This document shows positions 25,906-35,287 of a stretch of DNA of 64,000 nucleotides, one piece after another (positions within the stretch are counted from its first letter, which is position 1; each line of letters opens with the position of its first letter). Below the pieces are notes generated by a model. That model was not told where the DNA came from, searched no databases, and saw only the letters and a program-made list of their open reading frames with translations. The stretch is from Halanaerobium sp964649895 (GTDB lineage Bacteria; Bacillota; Halanaerobiia; Halanaerobiales; Halanaerobiaceae): NCBI GenBank assembly GCA_964649895.1, contig CAZYRX010000004.1, positions 1 through 64,000 of the forward strand. Direction: 5' to 3'. The translations under genes and the position numbers were made by a program.

Positions 25906-27120
25906 ATGAATTATATTAAAAAATCACTAAAATTAGAAAATGTTTGTTATGATATTAGGGGACCGGTTTTAGATGAAGCAACTCGTCTGGAAGAAGAAGG
26001 ATATAATATTATAAAACTTAATATAGGCAATACAGCACCATTTGGATTTAATGCCCCAGATGAGATTATTCATGATGTGATGTATAATTTGAAAAATGCT
26101 CAGGGTTACTGTGATTCAAGAGGAATTTTTCCTGCCCGTAAAGCAGTTATGCAGTATTATCAGAAAAAAGGAATTATGGATGTAGAAATAGATGATATAT
26201 ATATTGGTAATGGTGTTAGTGAGTTAATTATGATTGCAATGCAGGGTCTTTTAGATGATGGGGATGAAGTTCTAATCCCTACTCCTGATTATCCACTTTG
26301 GACTGCTGCGGTAAATCTTTCTGGAGGAAAAGCTGTACATTATATTTGTGATGAACAATCAAAGTGGTATCCAGATATTGATGATATTCGTAACAAAGTA
26401 AATGATAAAACAAAGGGTATTGTACTTATTAATCCAAATAACCCAACAGGGGCTAATTATCCTGTGGAAATTTTAGAGGAAATTATTGAAGTTGCTGTAG
26501 AAAATGATTTAATTATTTACAGTGATGAAATTTATGAAAAGATAACTTATAATGGAGCTGAACATACTTCAATAGCTACTATGACAGAGGATGTTCTAGT
26601 AGTTACCTTTAGTGGTCTTTCTAAAGCATATAGAGTACCTGGTTTTAGAGCAGGTTGGATGCTGTTGAGTGGACAAAAATACCATGCTGGAAGTTATATA
26701 GAGGGGCTTAATATGCTTTCATCAATGCGCCTCTGCAGCAATGTGCCTTCTCAGTATGCAATCCAGACTTCTCTTGGTGGTTATCAGAGTATAGAAGATC
26801 TAGTATTACCTGGAGGTAGACTTAAAGAACAGCGTGATTTAGCATATAAACTTTTAACAGATATTCCGGGCATCAGCTGTGTAAAACCAGAAGGTGGACT
26901 CTATCTATTTCCTAAAGTTGATGTAGAGCGTTTTAATATTACCAATGATGAGAAATTCATACTTGATTTTCTTGCTCAGGAAAAAGTTCTTCTCGTACAG
27001 GGTACAGGCTTTAACTGGCCTAAGCCTGACCATTTCCGTCTTGTTTTCCTCCCACCTGAAGAAGATCTGCAGATGGCTATTGGTAGGCTCAAAAAGTTTC
27101 TAGGCAGTTACTCTCAGTAG
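25906..27120 (+). CDS. Class I aminotransferase (AlaA-like)
   Basis: A 404-residue PLP-dependent aminotransferase of fold type I, most like glutamate-pyruvate aminotransferase AlaA. Motifs: NIGNTAPFGF near the N terminus, IGNGVSELI, NPNNPTGANY, YSDEIYEKI, and the PLP lysine in FSGLSKAYRVPGFRAGW (around residue 240). The start at 25906 follows a GGGGGG tract; an ATG at 25894 lies before that tract. A strong terminator follows at 27182, so this is a single gene or the end of a unit with the amidohydrolase. It probably makes alanine from pyruvate. Confidence 0.9.
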   Translation: MNYIKKSLKLENVCYDIRGPVLDEATRLEEEGYNIIKLNIGNTAPFGFNAPDEIIHDVMYNLKNAQGYCDSRGIFPARKAVMQYYQKKGIMDVEIDDIYIGNGVSELIMIAMQGLLDDGDEVLIPTPDYPLWTAAVNLSGGKAVHYICDEQSKWYPDIDDIRNKVNDKTKGIVLINPNNPTGANYPVEILEEIIEVAVENDLIIYSDEIYEKITYNGAEHTSIATMTEDVLVVTFSGLSKAYRVPGFRAGWMLLSGQKYHAGSYIEGLNMLSSMRLCSNVPSQYAIQTSLGGYQSIEDLVLPGGRLKEQRDLAYKLLTDIPGISCVKPEGGLYLFPKVDVERFNITNDEKFILDFLAQEKVLLVQGTGFNWPKPDHFRLVFLPPEEDLQMAIGRLKKFLGSYSQ

Positions 27121-27181
27121 CAGCATGGGCAATTCACAAAATATATAATTTTTAAACAAGATAATGAGATGTTGATTTTAT

Positions 27182-27247
27182 AAGTGTCTGCTATTTTAAA
27201 TTTTATTTTTAACAATAATTTTTGAAGTAGCAGGCACTTTTGTTTTT
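27182..27247 (+). terminator. Intrinsic terminator after aminotransferase gene
   Basis: AAGTGTCTGCTA (27182-27193) pairs with TAGCAGGCACTT (27228-27239) with one G-U pair, followed by a T-rich tract. The loop is long (34 bases). Confidence 0.75.
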
Positions 27248-27297
27248 ATTCTCCAGCTAAAAAAGGCGGAATCTATTGGTATTTTAATTTATCAGAG

Positions 27298-28101
27298 GTG
27301 ATTAATATTTTTAATAAGATAAAGTCATATAAAAAAATTATTACAGTAATAATAATTTCAGCTGTAATTTTGAGTGGTGTTTATCTTCAGCTGAATAAGT
27401 CATCAGCTGAAGAAGCTTTTATTGTAAAAGTTATAGATGGAGATACAATGGAAACAGCATCTGGTGATACATTACGGCTGCTTGGCATAGATACTCCTGA
27501 GATCTACTGGGAAAGTGGAGAAGCAGAGTATTTTGCCTGGGAGGCTAAAAAATATAGTTCAGAAAAATTGCTGAAGAAAAACGTAGAGCTGGAGTTTGAT
27601 CAGCAGAAAAAAGATAATTATGGAAGAATGTTGGTTTATGTTTTTTATGAAGGAGAAAATTTTAACGAAAAATTGCTGGAAAAAGGTTATGCTTCGCTGA
27701 TGATTATTACACCAAATAAAAAATATGAAAAAGAGTTTAGAGCGGCTTCAGAAGAAGCAAGAAAAGAAAATAGAGGTATTTGGGATAAAGTAGAAACCCT
27801 GTCTGCTGATTTACCGGTGATAAATTACAAAGAAGCAGAAAACTATCTAGGGCGTAAAGTTATTATCAAAGGTAATATTATAGACACAGCACAATTGGAA
27901 GATATTACATTTTTGAATTTTTCTCATAATTATAGAAATACTTTATCGATAGTAATATTTAACAGCAATCTCAGTAAGTTTTCTTATCAACCTGCTGAAT
28001 ATCTTAAAGATAAAGAAGTAATGATTCTAGGTGAAGTAGAAATGTATGATGGAGCACCTCAAATAATTGTAGAAGATCCAGAAAATATTAATGTAAATTG
28101 A
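27298..28101 (+). CDS. Thermonuclease-family protein with membrane anchor
   Basis: A 267-residue (from GTG) staphylococcal nuclease-like protein. An N-terminal helix (about residues 12-32) suggests secretion or anchoring. The nuclease domain shows VIDGDTMETASGDTLRLLGIDTPE with the catalytic aspartates and first arginine, then YGRMLVYVF, and ends near ENRGIWDK at about residue 163. A C-terminal OB-like region (VIIKGNIIDTA, then VMILGEVEMY) follows. The GTG at 27298 is inside the AGAGGTG ribosome binding site itself, and ATT at 27307 sits 8 bases after it in the same frame, so initiation at ATT is a serious possibility. The role is likely nutritional or in nucleic acid turnover. Confidence 0.85.
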   Translation: MINIFNKIKSYKKIITVIIISAVILSGVYLQLNKSSAEEAFIVKVIDGDTMETASGDTLRLLGIDTPEIYWESGEAEYFAWEAKKYSSEKLLKKNVELEFDQQKKDNYGRMLVYVFYEGENFNEKLLEKGYASLMIITPNKKYEKEFRAASEEARKENRGIWDKVETLSADLPVINYKEAENYLGRKVIIKGNIIDTAQLEDITFLNFSHNYRNTLSIVIFNSNLSKFSYQPAEYLKDKEVMILGEVEMYDGAPQIIVEDPENINVN

Positions 28102-28304
28102 CAATCCATGATCGAAAACATTATTTTTTCTATAAAATCTATAATTTCTTGAAAATACTTAATATTATGCTGATTGTCTTTAAAAACAGATTTATCTGCT
28201 GAAAATCGACAGTATTTTAATAAAATAAAAGGGTTTTAAATTTAATTTAAGAATATAAAATATAGACTGACTTTTATATTTAAATATACTAGGAGTTGAA
28301 GAAA

Positions 28305-29888
28305 TTGTGGAATTTTTCTTTAAGAACAAAAATTATCTTTTTGTTAATTTTAATCTTATCAATACTTCTAATAATGATCGGTTTGCTTTTAAATAATTAT
28401 TTAAGATTTATAGAAACCGAGCAGCTTTCAGATAATGCTATGAATGTAGCTCAGGTGGTTGCAAAAATTCCAGAGATATATTTGAATATTGGTTTAGAAG
28501 GAGGTATGAATATCATTCAGCCTCTAGTTGAAGAGATAAGATCAAATACCAATACATCTTATATAGTAATAATGGGAATGGACGGAATAAGATATTCTTA
28601 TCCAGTTTCTGAAAAATTAGGAGAACCTTTTGAAGGTAGAGATCAATTAAAGGCTTTAGAAAATGGAGAATCATATATTTCGCAATCACAAAGTGCAATG
28701 GGGCCTTCTATTAGAGCTTTTGCTCCAGTTTATAGAGGTCATCGTCAGGTAGGAGCAGTTGCAGTTGGGATGCTGATGGAAGATATAAATAATAGGATTA
28801 ATGAGACTCTGCTCGCGGTCAATATTGTACTTATTTTTGGAGGTCTTATGGGAATTATTGGTTCTATTTTTCTAGCTAATAATGTTAAAAAATCTATTTA
28901 TAATCTTGAGCCAGCTGAAATTGCTAAACTTATTCAGGATAGAAATGCTATTTTGAACTCTGTAAGAGAGGCGATAGTTGCAATTGATAAAGATAATAAA
29001 ATAACATTTTTTAATAAAGTTGCAAAAAATATTATAGGAGTAGAGGGTGATCTCAAAGGTAGAGATATTTTAGAGATTATTCCAAACTCAAGATTACCGA
29101 AGGTAATAGATACTGGAGAGGCAGAATTTAACAAAGAACAGCTGATAAATAATACTGCAATCTTGACAAATAGGGTTCCTATTAAAATAGATGATGATGT
29201 TGTGGGTGCTGTAGCTTCTTTTAATAAAAAAAATGTAGTGCAAAAGCTGGCAGAAGAATTGACGGGTGTCAAGAAATTTTATGAGGCACTTAGAAGCCAG
29301 AATCATGAATTTATTAATAAACTGCATACAATACTTGGTTTAATTCAGATTGAAGAATATGATGCTGCAGAAAGACTTATCTCAAATGTAACTTACAATA
29401 AACAAGAATTAACCTCATTTGTAATTAAAAGTATTAAAGTAGATGAGATTGCTGGTTTGCTGTTGGGCAAGTATGATAGAGCCAGTGAGCTAAAGATTGA
29501 TTTTGAGATTGATAGAGAAAGCTACCTTGGTAAAATTGAATCAGCATTTATCAAAGATAGTCTAATTACTATTATCGGCAATCTCGTTGAAAATGCAATG
29601 GAAAGTTTTAACAGCAGTGAAAAAGATAAAATGATAAAACTTGGTATCTTTGATGAGAATCAGAAAATAAAAATATTTATTGAGGATAATGGCTGTGGAA
29701 TTCCTGATGATATCAAAGATAAGATTTTTGAAAGAGGATTTTCTACAAAAGAAGACTCAAGTGGGATAGGACTAGATTTAATAAAAGATAAAGTAAACTT
29801 TCTTGGAGGCAATATAGAATTAATTTCTGAAGCAGGAGTTGGAACAACATTTAAAGTAGTAATTGATAAAAATCAGGAGGTAGACTGA
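28305..29888 (+). CDS. CitA/DcuS-type sensor histidine kinase
   Basis: A 527-residue membrane sensor kinase of the citrate/C4-dicarboxylate type: helix at about 12-31, extracytoplasmic PAS-like sensor domain (about 35-165), second helix near 170-195, cytoplasmic PAS (about 215-315), and kinase domain. The phospho-acceptor is in the LRSQNHEFINKLHTI segment, and ATPase boxes are NLVENAMES, EDNGCGIPDD and GIGLDLIKD. The TTG at 28305 is preferred since AGGAG (28291-28295) lies 9 bases upstream; TTG at 28296 touches it. The response regulator follows after 3 bases, and the organic-acid genes come next, so it probably senses their substrate outside the cell. Confidence 0.9.
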   Translation: MWNFSLRTKIIFLLILILSILLIMIGLLLNNYLRFIETEQLSDNAMNVAQVVAKIPEIYLNIGLEGGMNIIQPLVEEIRSNTNTSYIVIMGMDGIRYSYPVSEKLGEPFEGRDQLKALENGESYISQSQSAMGPSIRAFAPVYRGHRQVGAVAVGMLMEDINNRINETLLAVNIVLIFGGLMGIIGSIFLANNVKKSIYNLEPAEIAKLIQDRNAILNSVREAIVAIDKDNKITFFNKVAKNIIGVEGDLKGRDILEIIPNSRLPKVIDTGEAEFNKEQLINNTAILTNRVPIKIDDDVVGAVASFNKKNVVQKLAEELTGVKKFYEALRSQNHEFINKLHTILGLIQIEEYDAAERLISNVTYNKQELTSFVIKSIKVDEIAGLLLGKYDRASELKIDFEIDRESYLGKIESAFIKDSLITIIGNLVENAMESFNSSEKDKMIKLGIFDENQKIKIFIEDNGCGIPDDIKDKIFERGFSTKEDSSGIGLDLIKDKVNFLGGNIELISEAGVGTTFKVVIDKNQEVD

Positions 29889-29891
29889 GAA

Positions 29892-30665
29892 ATGAGTAAA
29901 TCATTTATCAATGTATTGATAATAGATGATGACCCAATGGTATCCCATATTAATAGAGTCTATACTGAAAAACTTGCAGGATTTAAGGTTTTAGAGGAAG
30001 TAAATATTGAGAACAATATGGAAATAGATGCTGAACTTTTGAAAGCAGCTGATTTGCTTCTGCTTGATATTTATCTGCCAGGTAAAAGCGGTATAGAACT
30101 CTTAAAGGATATACGAAAAGATAATACAGCACTTGATGTAATAATTATCAGCGCTTCTAAAATAACTGAACATATCAGCACAGCTATGCAGCTGGGTATT
30201 GTAGATTATTTAATTAAACCATTTACTTTTGAGAGATTTAAAAAATCTCTTACTGATTACAAGCAGCTTTATGATAGATTAAATGGTTGTGGTGAGGGCC
30301 TTAATCAAGATGATATTGATTTCTTAATGGGCAAAGAGGAAATAATTAAAGAAGTTAAAAGTGCTGATGAAGATAAAACAGATGAAGATAAAACAGATGA
30401 AGATAATACTTCAGAAAATAAAAACAAATATATACGTGAACTTCCTAAGGGTCTTAACAAAGAAACATTAGAAAAGATTACAAATTATATAAATAATTCG
30501 GGAGTTAATAAATTTACTACTCAGGGTGTTGCTGGAGGTCTCGGGCTTTCTCGGGTTACTGTACAGCGATATTTAAAATATCTCGCAGTAAAAAATGAGC
30601 TTGAGGTCATTAAAGAATATGGAAGTGTGGGTAGACCTAAGCATTTTTATAAATTACCTGAATAA
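29892..30665 (+). CDS. CitB/DcuR-type response regulator
   Basis: A 257-residue regulator. The receiver domain (about residues 5-125) has the acidic pair in IDDDPMV, the phosphorylation site in LLLLDIYLPGKSG, and the switch lysine in DYLIKPFTFERF. An acidic linker holds three DEDKT-like repeats. The C-terminal DNA-binding helix-turn-helix contains TTQGVAGGLGLSRVTVQRYLKYL, quoted here as part of a longer motif near residues 215-235. The gene follows the sensor kinase directly and is ended by a terminator. Most likely targets are the leuC-like and tctC promoters downstream. Confidence 0.9.
   Translation: MSKSFINVLIIDDDPMVSHINRVYTEKLAGFKVLEEVNIENNMEIDAELLKAADLLLLDIYLPGKSGIELLKDIRKDNTALDVIIISASKITEHISTAMQLGIVDYLIKPFTFERFKKSLTDYKQLYDRLNGCGEGLNQDDIDFLMGKEEIIKEVKSADEDKTDEDKTDEDNTSENKNKYIRELPKGLNKETLEKITNYINNSGVNKFTTQGVAGGLGLSRVTVQRYLKYLAVKNELEVIKEYGSVGRPKHFYKLPE
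30366..30410 (+). repeat. Three tandem 15-base repeats in response regulator linker
   Basis: GATGAAGATAAAACA occurs at 30366-30380 and 30381-30395, and a slightly changed copy (ending ATACT) at 30396-30410. In frame it encodes DEDKT-DEDKT-DEDNT at about residues 159-173, between receiver and DNA-binding domains. Copy number could vary by slippage without breaking the frame. Confidence 0.85.
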
Positions 30666-30692
30666 TATAGAATAAATTAAGAGTTGATCTTT

Positions 30693-30757
30693 AAATCTCA
30701 GTATTTTTCTTTACCATTTTAATTAATGTTGGAGAGTTAAGTACTGAGATTTTTTTG
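30693..30757 (+). terminator. Intrinsic terminator after response regulator
   Basis: AAATCTCAGTA (30693-30703) pairs perfectly with TACTGAGATTT (30742-30752), followed by a T-run to 30757. It separates the regulator pair from the structural genes. Confidence 0.75.
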
Positions 30758-30775
30758 AACTTTATGTACTTATAC

Positions 30776-30803
30776 TTGTTTTGTGAACTGTAGATAATAT
30801 AAT
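30776..30803 (+). promoter_or_regulatory. Promoter of leuC-like operon
   Basis: TTGTTT at 30776-30781 and a perfect TATAAT at 30798-30803 are 16 bases apart, just after the terminator. The weak -35 would suit activation by the CitB-like regulator. Confidence 0.5.
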
Positions 30804-30869
30804 TTAATTATTCAAAGCTTTTAATATAATTAAGGACCAAATAATGAATAGAGAGGTGAAGTATAAAGC

Positions 30870-32114
30870 ATGCACGCATTATGGAAAATATTAGCGGAAA
30901 AATCAGGGCGAGAGAATGTTGAAGCAGGAGAAATTGTTAATGCTAAAGTTGATCTTGCAGAAGTAAATGATCTTTATCTACAGGTAATAAAATCTTTTTA
31001 TGAGATGGGTGGTAAGAAGGTCTGGGATCCCGATAAAGTAACTTTTGTTTTTGATCATTATAGTCCCACCCCAACTATTAAAGCTGCTGAAAATCATAAA
31101 CAGATGAGAGAGTTTTGTGATGAGCAGAATATAGAAAAACTTTTTGATATCAATAAAGGGGTTTGTCATCAAGTAATGCCGGAGGCAGGTCTGGTCTATC
31201 CAGGGATGCTGCTGACAGCTACAGATTCTCATACAACCACACATGGATCATTTGGTGCTTTTGGAACAGGAGTAGGTGCTACAGATTTGGCAACTATTCT
31301 TTTAGAGGGAGAGCTCTGGTTTAGGGTGCCTGAGGTTATTAAAATCAATATTACTGGAGATCTACAGCAGGGTGTTATGGCTAAAGATATTATTCTTCAT
31401 ATTCTTGGAGAATTAGGTCAGGATGCAGCTGTCTATAAAGCAGTGGAATTTGCTGGACCTGTTGTTGAGAACTTAGAAATGGCTGAAAGAATGGTTTTAT
31501 GCAATATGTCAGTTGAGATGGGAGCCAAGACATCTTATATTAAACCTGATCAAACTACAAGAGAATATATAGATAAAAGGGTAGACCATGATTATACAGT
31601 TTACGAGACAGATGAAGATTTTGAATATGATGAGATATATGAATTTGATGTTTCTAATCTTGAACAAGTTACTGCAGCACCTCACAGTATAGATAATGTG
31701 ATCAACGTTAAAGAAGCTGGTGATGTTAAAATAGATCAGGTATTTATCGGTACATGTACTGGTGGACGGGTAAATGACATTAAAACTGCAGCTGAAATAT
31801 TAAAGGGTAAGAAAATTGCAAAAGGTGTAAGATTGATTGTAATTCCTGCTTCTGATGAAGTTATGCGGGAAAGCATGAAAAAAGGATATATAGATATTCT
31901 AATGGAAAGTGGTGCAGCAATTTCTGCTCCTGGCTGTGGTCCGTGTTTAGGTGCACATCAGGGTGTTATTGCAGATGGAGAAACCTGTGTATCTACTTCC
32001 AGCAGAAACTTCCCGGGTAGAATGGGTAGTACTGGTGCTAAAATATACAGTGCTTCACCTGCTACTGCAGCTTATAGTGCATTGTATGGAAAATTAACAG
32101 GAGGTGAAGAGTAA
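30870..32114 (+). CDS. LeuC/homoaconitase-type hydro-lyase large subunit
   Basis: A 414-residue aconitase-superfamily large subunit of the short LeuC/HacA type. The three cluster cysteines are visible in GTCTGGRVND and APGCGPCLGAHQG, with substrate-site DSHTTTHG and SSRNFPGRMG motifs. These enzymes isomerise or dehydrate malate-like acids (isopropylmalate, citramalate, homocitrate, dimethylmalate). No leuA or leuB is nearby; instead it sits after a CitAB-type sensor pair and before a tricarboxylate transporter, so a catabolic role on an imported hydroxyacid is more likely than leucine synthesis. GAGAGGTGA lies 10 bases before the ATG. The small subunit follows directly. Confidence 0.87.
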   Translation: MHALWKILAEKSGRENVEAGEIVNAKVDLAEVNDLYLQVIKSFYEMGGKKVWDPDKVTFVFDHYSPTPTIKAAENHKQMREFCDEQNIEKLFDINKGVCHQVMPEAGLVYPGMLLTATDSHTTTHGSFGAFGTGVGATDLATILLEGELWFRVPEVIKINITGDLQQGVMAKDIILHILGELGQDAAVYKAVEFAGPVVENLEMAERMVLCNMSVEMGAKTSYIKPDQTTREYIDKRVDHDYTVYETDEDFEYDEIYEFDVSNLEQVTAAPHSIDNVINVKEAGDVKIDQVFIGTCTGGRVNDIKTAAEILKGKKIAKGVRLIVIPASDEVMRESMKKGYIDILMESGAAISAPGCGPCLGAHQGVIADGETCVSTSSRNFPGRMGSTGAKIYSASPATAAYSALYGKLTGGEE

Positions 32115-32594
32115 ATGACAAAAGGTAATGTTCATAAATTTGGCGATAATATCGATACAGACCAAATTTATCCAGGTAGATATTTAGATATTAGTGATCA
32201 TAAGAAGATTGCAGAACATGCGATGGAGGGAGCTGATCCTGAATTTGCAGCTAAGGTAAAAGAAGGAGATATTATTGCAGCAGGCAGTAATTTTGGCTGT
32301 GGATCAAGTCGAGAACATGCGGTAATAACTTTAAAAAATGCTGGAGTTGGAGCTGTTATAGCAAAATCTTTTGCCAGAATTTTTTACAGAAATGCTGTTA
32401 ATCTTGCTCTGCCGGTAATTCAGATAAAAGATGTAGATTTTAAAGAAGATGAGCAATTAGAAGTAAACCTGGAAGAAGCCTTTATTAAAAGAGAAGATGG
32501 CAGTATTATAGAATTTACTCCGCTGCCAGAGAATATTCTGGAGATTTATAAAGCAGGAGGAGTTATTCCTTATTATAGGGCAAAACATGCTTAA
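32115..32594 (+). CDS. LeuD-type hydro-lyase small subunit
   Basis: A 159-residue LeuD/HacB-type swivel domain that completes the active site of the preceding large subunit. The NIDTDQIYPGRYL segment near residues 12-24 and GSNFGCGSSREHAV near 58-71 are family motifs. The loop after DTDQIYPG, which sets substrate size in this family, reads RYLDIS here rather than the YLRT loop of isopropylmalate enzymes, which hints at a different substrate. It starts immediately after the large-subunit stop with GGAGG inside the end of that gene. Confidence 0.87.
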   Translation: MTKGNVHKFGDNIDTDQIYPGRYLDISDHKKIAEHAMEGADPEFAAKVKEGDIIAAGSNFGCGSSREHAVITLKNAGVGAVIAKSFARIFYRNAVNLALPVIQIKDVDFKEDEQLEVNLEEAFIKREDGSIIEFTPLPENILEIYKAGGVIPYYRAKHA

Positions 32595-32622
32595 GATTTT
32601 TATGAACAATATTAACAAAATA

Positions 32623-32650
32623 TTGAATTTATATTTAAATAGTGTATATT
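32623..32650 (+). promoter_or_regulatory. Promoter candidate of tctC
   Basis: TTGAAT at 32623-32628 and TATATT at 32645-32650 are 16 bases apart, with TG directly before the -10. It would give the binding-protein gene its own transcript. Confidence 0.45.
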
Positions 32651-32753
32651 TATAAGTGTTAAAGGCTATTATTTATTAAAAATTCTTAATTTTGGGATAT
32701 TAGGAAGGGGGAACAATTTAGAAAATTTTTTAAAACAAAAAGGGAGGAAAAAA

Positions 32754-33710
32754 ATGAGTAAAAGATTATTTAGTATTTTATTGGTGTCTGTTTTATTGAT
32801 CTCATTATTCAGTTTTAATGTTCTGGCGGAATTTCCGGAGAAACCTCTAAATTACATTGTTTGTTTTAACCCTGGTGGAGAATCTGATATCACAGCAAGA
32901 GCACAGCAGAAACCACTGGAAGAAGTACTTGGTGTAGATGTAGTAGTTCAGTATAAAATTGGTGGTGGAGGAGCAGTAGGTTGGTCAGAATTAGTTAAGG
33001 CTAAACCTAATGGATATACTGTAGCTGGATTTAACCTTCCACACATAATATTACAGCCATTAGTAAGAGATAATCCTGGTTATGCAACTAAAGATATTAA
33101 ACCAGTATTTATTTTTGAAGCAACACCAAATATACTTGCTGTTCACAAAGACAGTCCTTTTAAAACCTTAGATGATTTCGTAAGTTATGCTAAGGAAAAT
33201 CCTGGTGTAATTACTGTTGGTGGTAGTGGAAGTTATAGTGCTAATCACCTGGGAACATTGGAATTCAACCAGGAAGCTGAAATTAAAACAACATATATTC
33301 CATTTACAGGTTCTGGAGAAGCAGTTCCTGCATTATTGGGACAGCACGTAAGTGCACTTATGACATATACAACAATGGGAATCAGACATAGTGACGAAAT
33401 GAGAGTTCTCGCAGTTGCTTCTGATGAAAGAGTTCCTTCAATGCCTGATACTCCAACATTTAAAGAACTCGGTTATGAATATGTAGAAGGTGCTTATAGA
33501 GGTATGGCTGCACCTCCTGATACACCAGATGATATTGTAGCAAAACTTGCTGATGCAAATCTAGCTGTAAATCAAATGCCTTCATTTAAAAATCAGCTAG
33601 AAGATATGGGCTTCCAGATTATCAATATGGGTCCAGAAGAATCAGAAGAATTTATTGCAGACAGAATAGAATATTACAAAGAAATTTTAGCAGAAGTAGG
33701 ACTTCTCTAA
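32754..33710 (+). CDS. tctC: Tripartite tricarboxylate transporter binding protein TctC
   Basis: A 318-residue periplasmic or surface binding protein of the TctC/Bug family. A signal peptide covers about residues 1-25 (hydrophobic core, cut near VLAEFP). The mature part has the family segments FNPGGESDITAR and IGGGGAVGWSELVKAKPNGYTV, partly quoted, and NPGVITVGGSGSYSANH. It captures the carboxylate substrate for the TctAB permease. GGGAGG precedes the ATG. A hairpin between it and tctA probably makes it the most abundant component. Confidence 0.92.
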   Translation: MSKRLFSILLVSVLLISLFSFNVLAEFPEKPLNYIVCFNPGGESDITARAQQKPLEEVLGVDVVVQYKIGGGGAVGWSELVKAKPNGYTVAGFNLPHIILQPLVRDNPGYATKDIKPVFIFEATPNILAVHKDSPFKTLDDFVSYAKENPGVITVGGSGSYSANHLGTLEFNQEAEIKTTYIPFTGSGEAVPALLGQHVSALMTYTTMGIRHSDEMRVLAVASDERVPSMPDTPTFKELGYEYVEGAYRGMAAPPDTPDDIVAKLADANLAVNQMPSFKNQLEDMGFQIINMGPEESEEFIADRIEYYKEILAEVGLL

Positions 33711-33723
33711 GAAGTATAAATAA

Positions 33724-33754
33724 GGGTGCCTGGTTTTTTCCAGGTACCCTTTTA
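33724..33754 (+). terminator. Attenuating hairpin between tctC and tctA
   Basis: GGGTGCCTGG (33724-33733) pairs with CCAGGTACCC (33740-33749; one G-U), loop of six T, followed by TTTT. A partial terminator here would let tctC be expressed above the permease genes. Confidence 0.75.
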
Positions 33755-33772
33755 AAAAGGAGGTAAGATCAG

Positions 33773-35287
33773 ATGGGGGAAATTTTATTAACAGCAACAA
33801 TATCTATATTTACTCTTAAAAATATGTTATTTATGCTTTTCGGGGTTTCGGCTGGTATGATTGCTGGTGCTCTTCCTGGTTTAACAGCAACTATGTCAGT
33901 AGCACTTATTGTGCCTTTTACTTTTACTATGGATCCAGTAAGTGGTCTGGTTACACTGGGGGCCATTTATTGTGGAGCAATTTTTGGTGGAGCTTTTTCT
34001 GCAATATTAGTTAATACACCTGGAACTCCTTCTTCTATTGGAACAACCTTTGATGGTTATCCAATGGCACAACAGGGAAAAGGTGAAGAAGCAATTTTTA
34101 CTGCAACATTTGCTTCAGCAGGTGGTGGAATTATAGGTACAATTATTTTGATTTTTTTATCTGTGCCTCTGGCCAGAGTTGCATTAAGGTTTGGTCCACC
34201 TGAGTATTTTTGGATTACAGTTTTTGGATTAACAATAATTGCTAGCCTTGCTTCAAATAATATTTTAAAAGGTCTTGCAGGTGGTGCTTTTGGACTTTTG
34301 ATCAGTATGATTGGTATTGCTCCAATTGGTGGAGATGTCCGTTTTACAATGGGAATTCCGGCTTTTCAGGGTGGAGTTCAGCTGATTTCAATCTTAATTG
34401 GTTTTTTCTGTATCCCTGAAATGTTAAGAATCGCTGGAAATTTACAGAAACAGAAGATGCAGGCTGTAAATGTTGAAAAACAGACGGGTGTACTTAAAAG
34501 ATCATTTTTAAATGTTTTTGAAAAACCAATGAATTTTGTTAGAAGCTCAATTATTGGTGCATTTGTAGGTATTTTACCAGGTGCTGGTGGTAACATTGCA
34601 AATCTTGTTGCCTATAATGAAGCACAGAGGGCTTCTAAAGAGCCGGAGACATTTGGGACAGGGAATCCTCAGGGTGTTGTTGCAACAGAAGCTGCAAACA
34701 ATGCTACTGTTGAAGGTGGAATGGTTCCACTACTTACACTTGGTATTCCAGGTGCTCCTCCAGCGGCAATTATTTACGGTGCTTTAATGCTGCAGGGTTT
34801 AAGACCTGGTCCGGAATTATTTTCTGGCAATGCACATATTACATATGCATTTATGCTTTCATTTTTAGTTGCTAACATAATGATGTTTGTTGTTGGAATA
34901 TTAGGTGGCCGCTCGATATTTAAAATTGTTACTATTATCCCGGCAAAAATTCTTGTGCCATCTATTATCTTTTTAACAATTCTTGGTTCTTATTCAATCA
35001 GAAACAACATCATGGATGTTATAGTTATGTTGGTGGGGGGATTTGTCGGTTATCTGCTTAAAGAACTTAATTTCCATCCTGGTCCAATTGTACTTGGTTT
35101 AATATTGGGACCTATAGCAGAAAAAGGTTTGGTACAGGGTTATTTGATGGGACTATCTAGACCTAATCCTTGGACAATATTTTTCACAAGACCGCTCTCT
35201 ATAGTTTTAATTATTATAACCTTGTTGTCTGCAGGTTGGCCTATTTATAGAGAAATTAAAAATAGAGTTAAGAAAGGAGAGAATTAA
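33773..35287 (+). CDS. tctA: Tripartite tricarboxylate transporter large permease TctA
   Basis: A 504-residue, about 12-helix permease. The TctA family segments GALPGLTATMSVALIVPFTF, YCGAIFGGAFSAILVNTPGTP and the second-half repeat GILPGAGGNIANLVAYNEAQ are present (quoted in part), and match the known inverted-repeat design. AAAGGAGG lies before the ATG. TctB overlaps its stop (TAATG). Together with TctC and TctB it takes up di- or tricarboxylates with a cation. Confidence 0.93.
   Translation: MGEILLTATISIFTLKNMLFMLFGVSAGMIAGALPGLTATMSVALIVPFTFTMDPVSGLVTLGAIYCGAIFGGAFSAILVNTPGTPSSIGTTFDGYPMAQQGKGEEAIFTATFASAGGGIIGTIILIFLSVPLARVALRFGPPEYFWITVFGLTIIASLASNNILKGLAGGAFGLLISMIGIAPIGGDVRFTMGIPAFQGGVQLISILIGFFCIPEMLRIAGNLQKQKMQAVNVEKQTGVLKRSFLNVFEKPMNFVRSSIIGAFVGILPGAGGNIANLVAYNEAQRASKEPETFGTGNPQGVVATEAANNATVEGGMVPLLTLGIPGAPPAAIIYGALMLQGLRPGPELFSGNAHITYAFMLSFLVANIMMFVVGILGGRSIFKIVTIIPAKILVPSIIFLTILGSYSIRNNIMDVIVMLVGGFVGYLLKELNFHPGPIVLGLILGPIAEKGLVQGYLMGLSRPNPWTIFFTRPLSIVLIIITLLSAGWPIYREIKNRVKKGEN

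Noticed and set aside
30870..32594. Annotation as leucine biosynthesis leuCD
   Set aside because: No leuA or leuB nearby, and regulator and transporter context points to catabolism; left as a LeuCD-type hydro-lyase.
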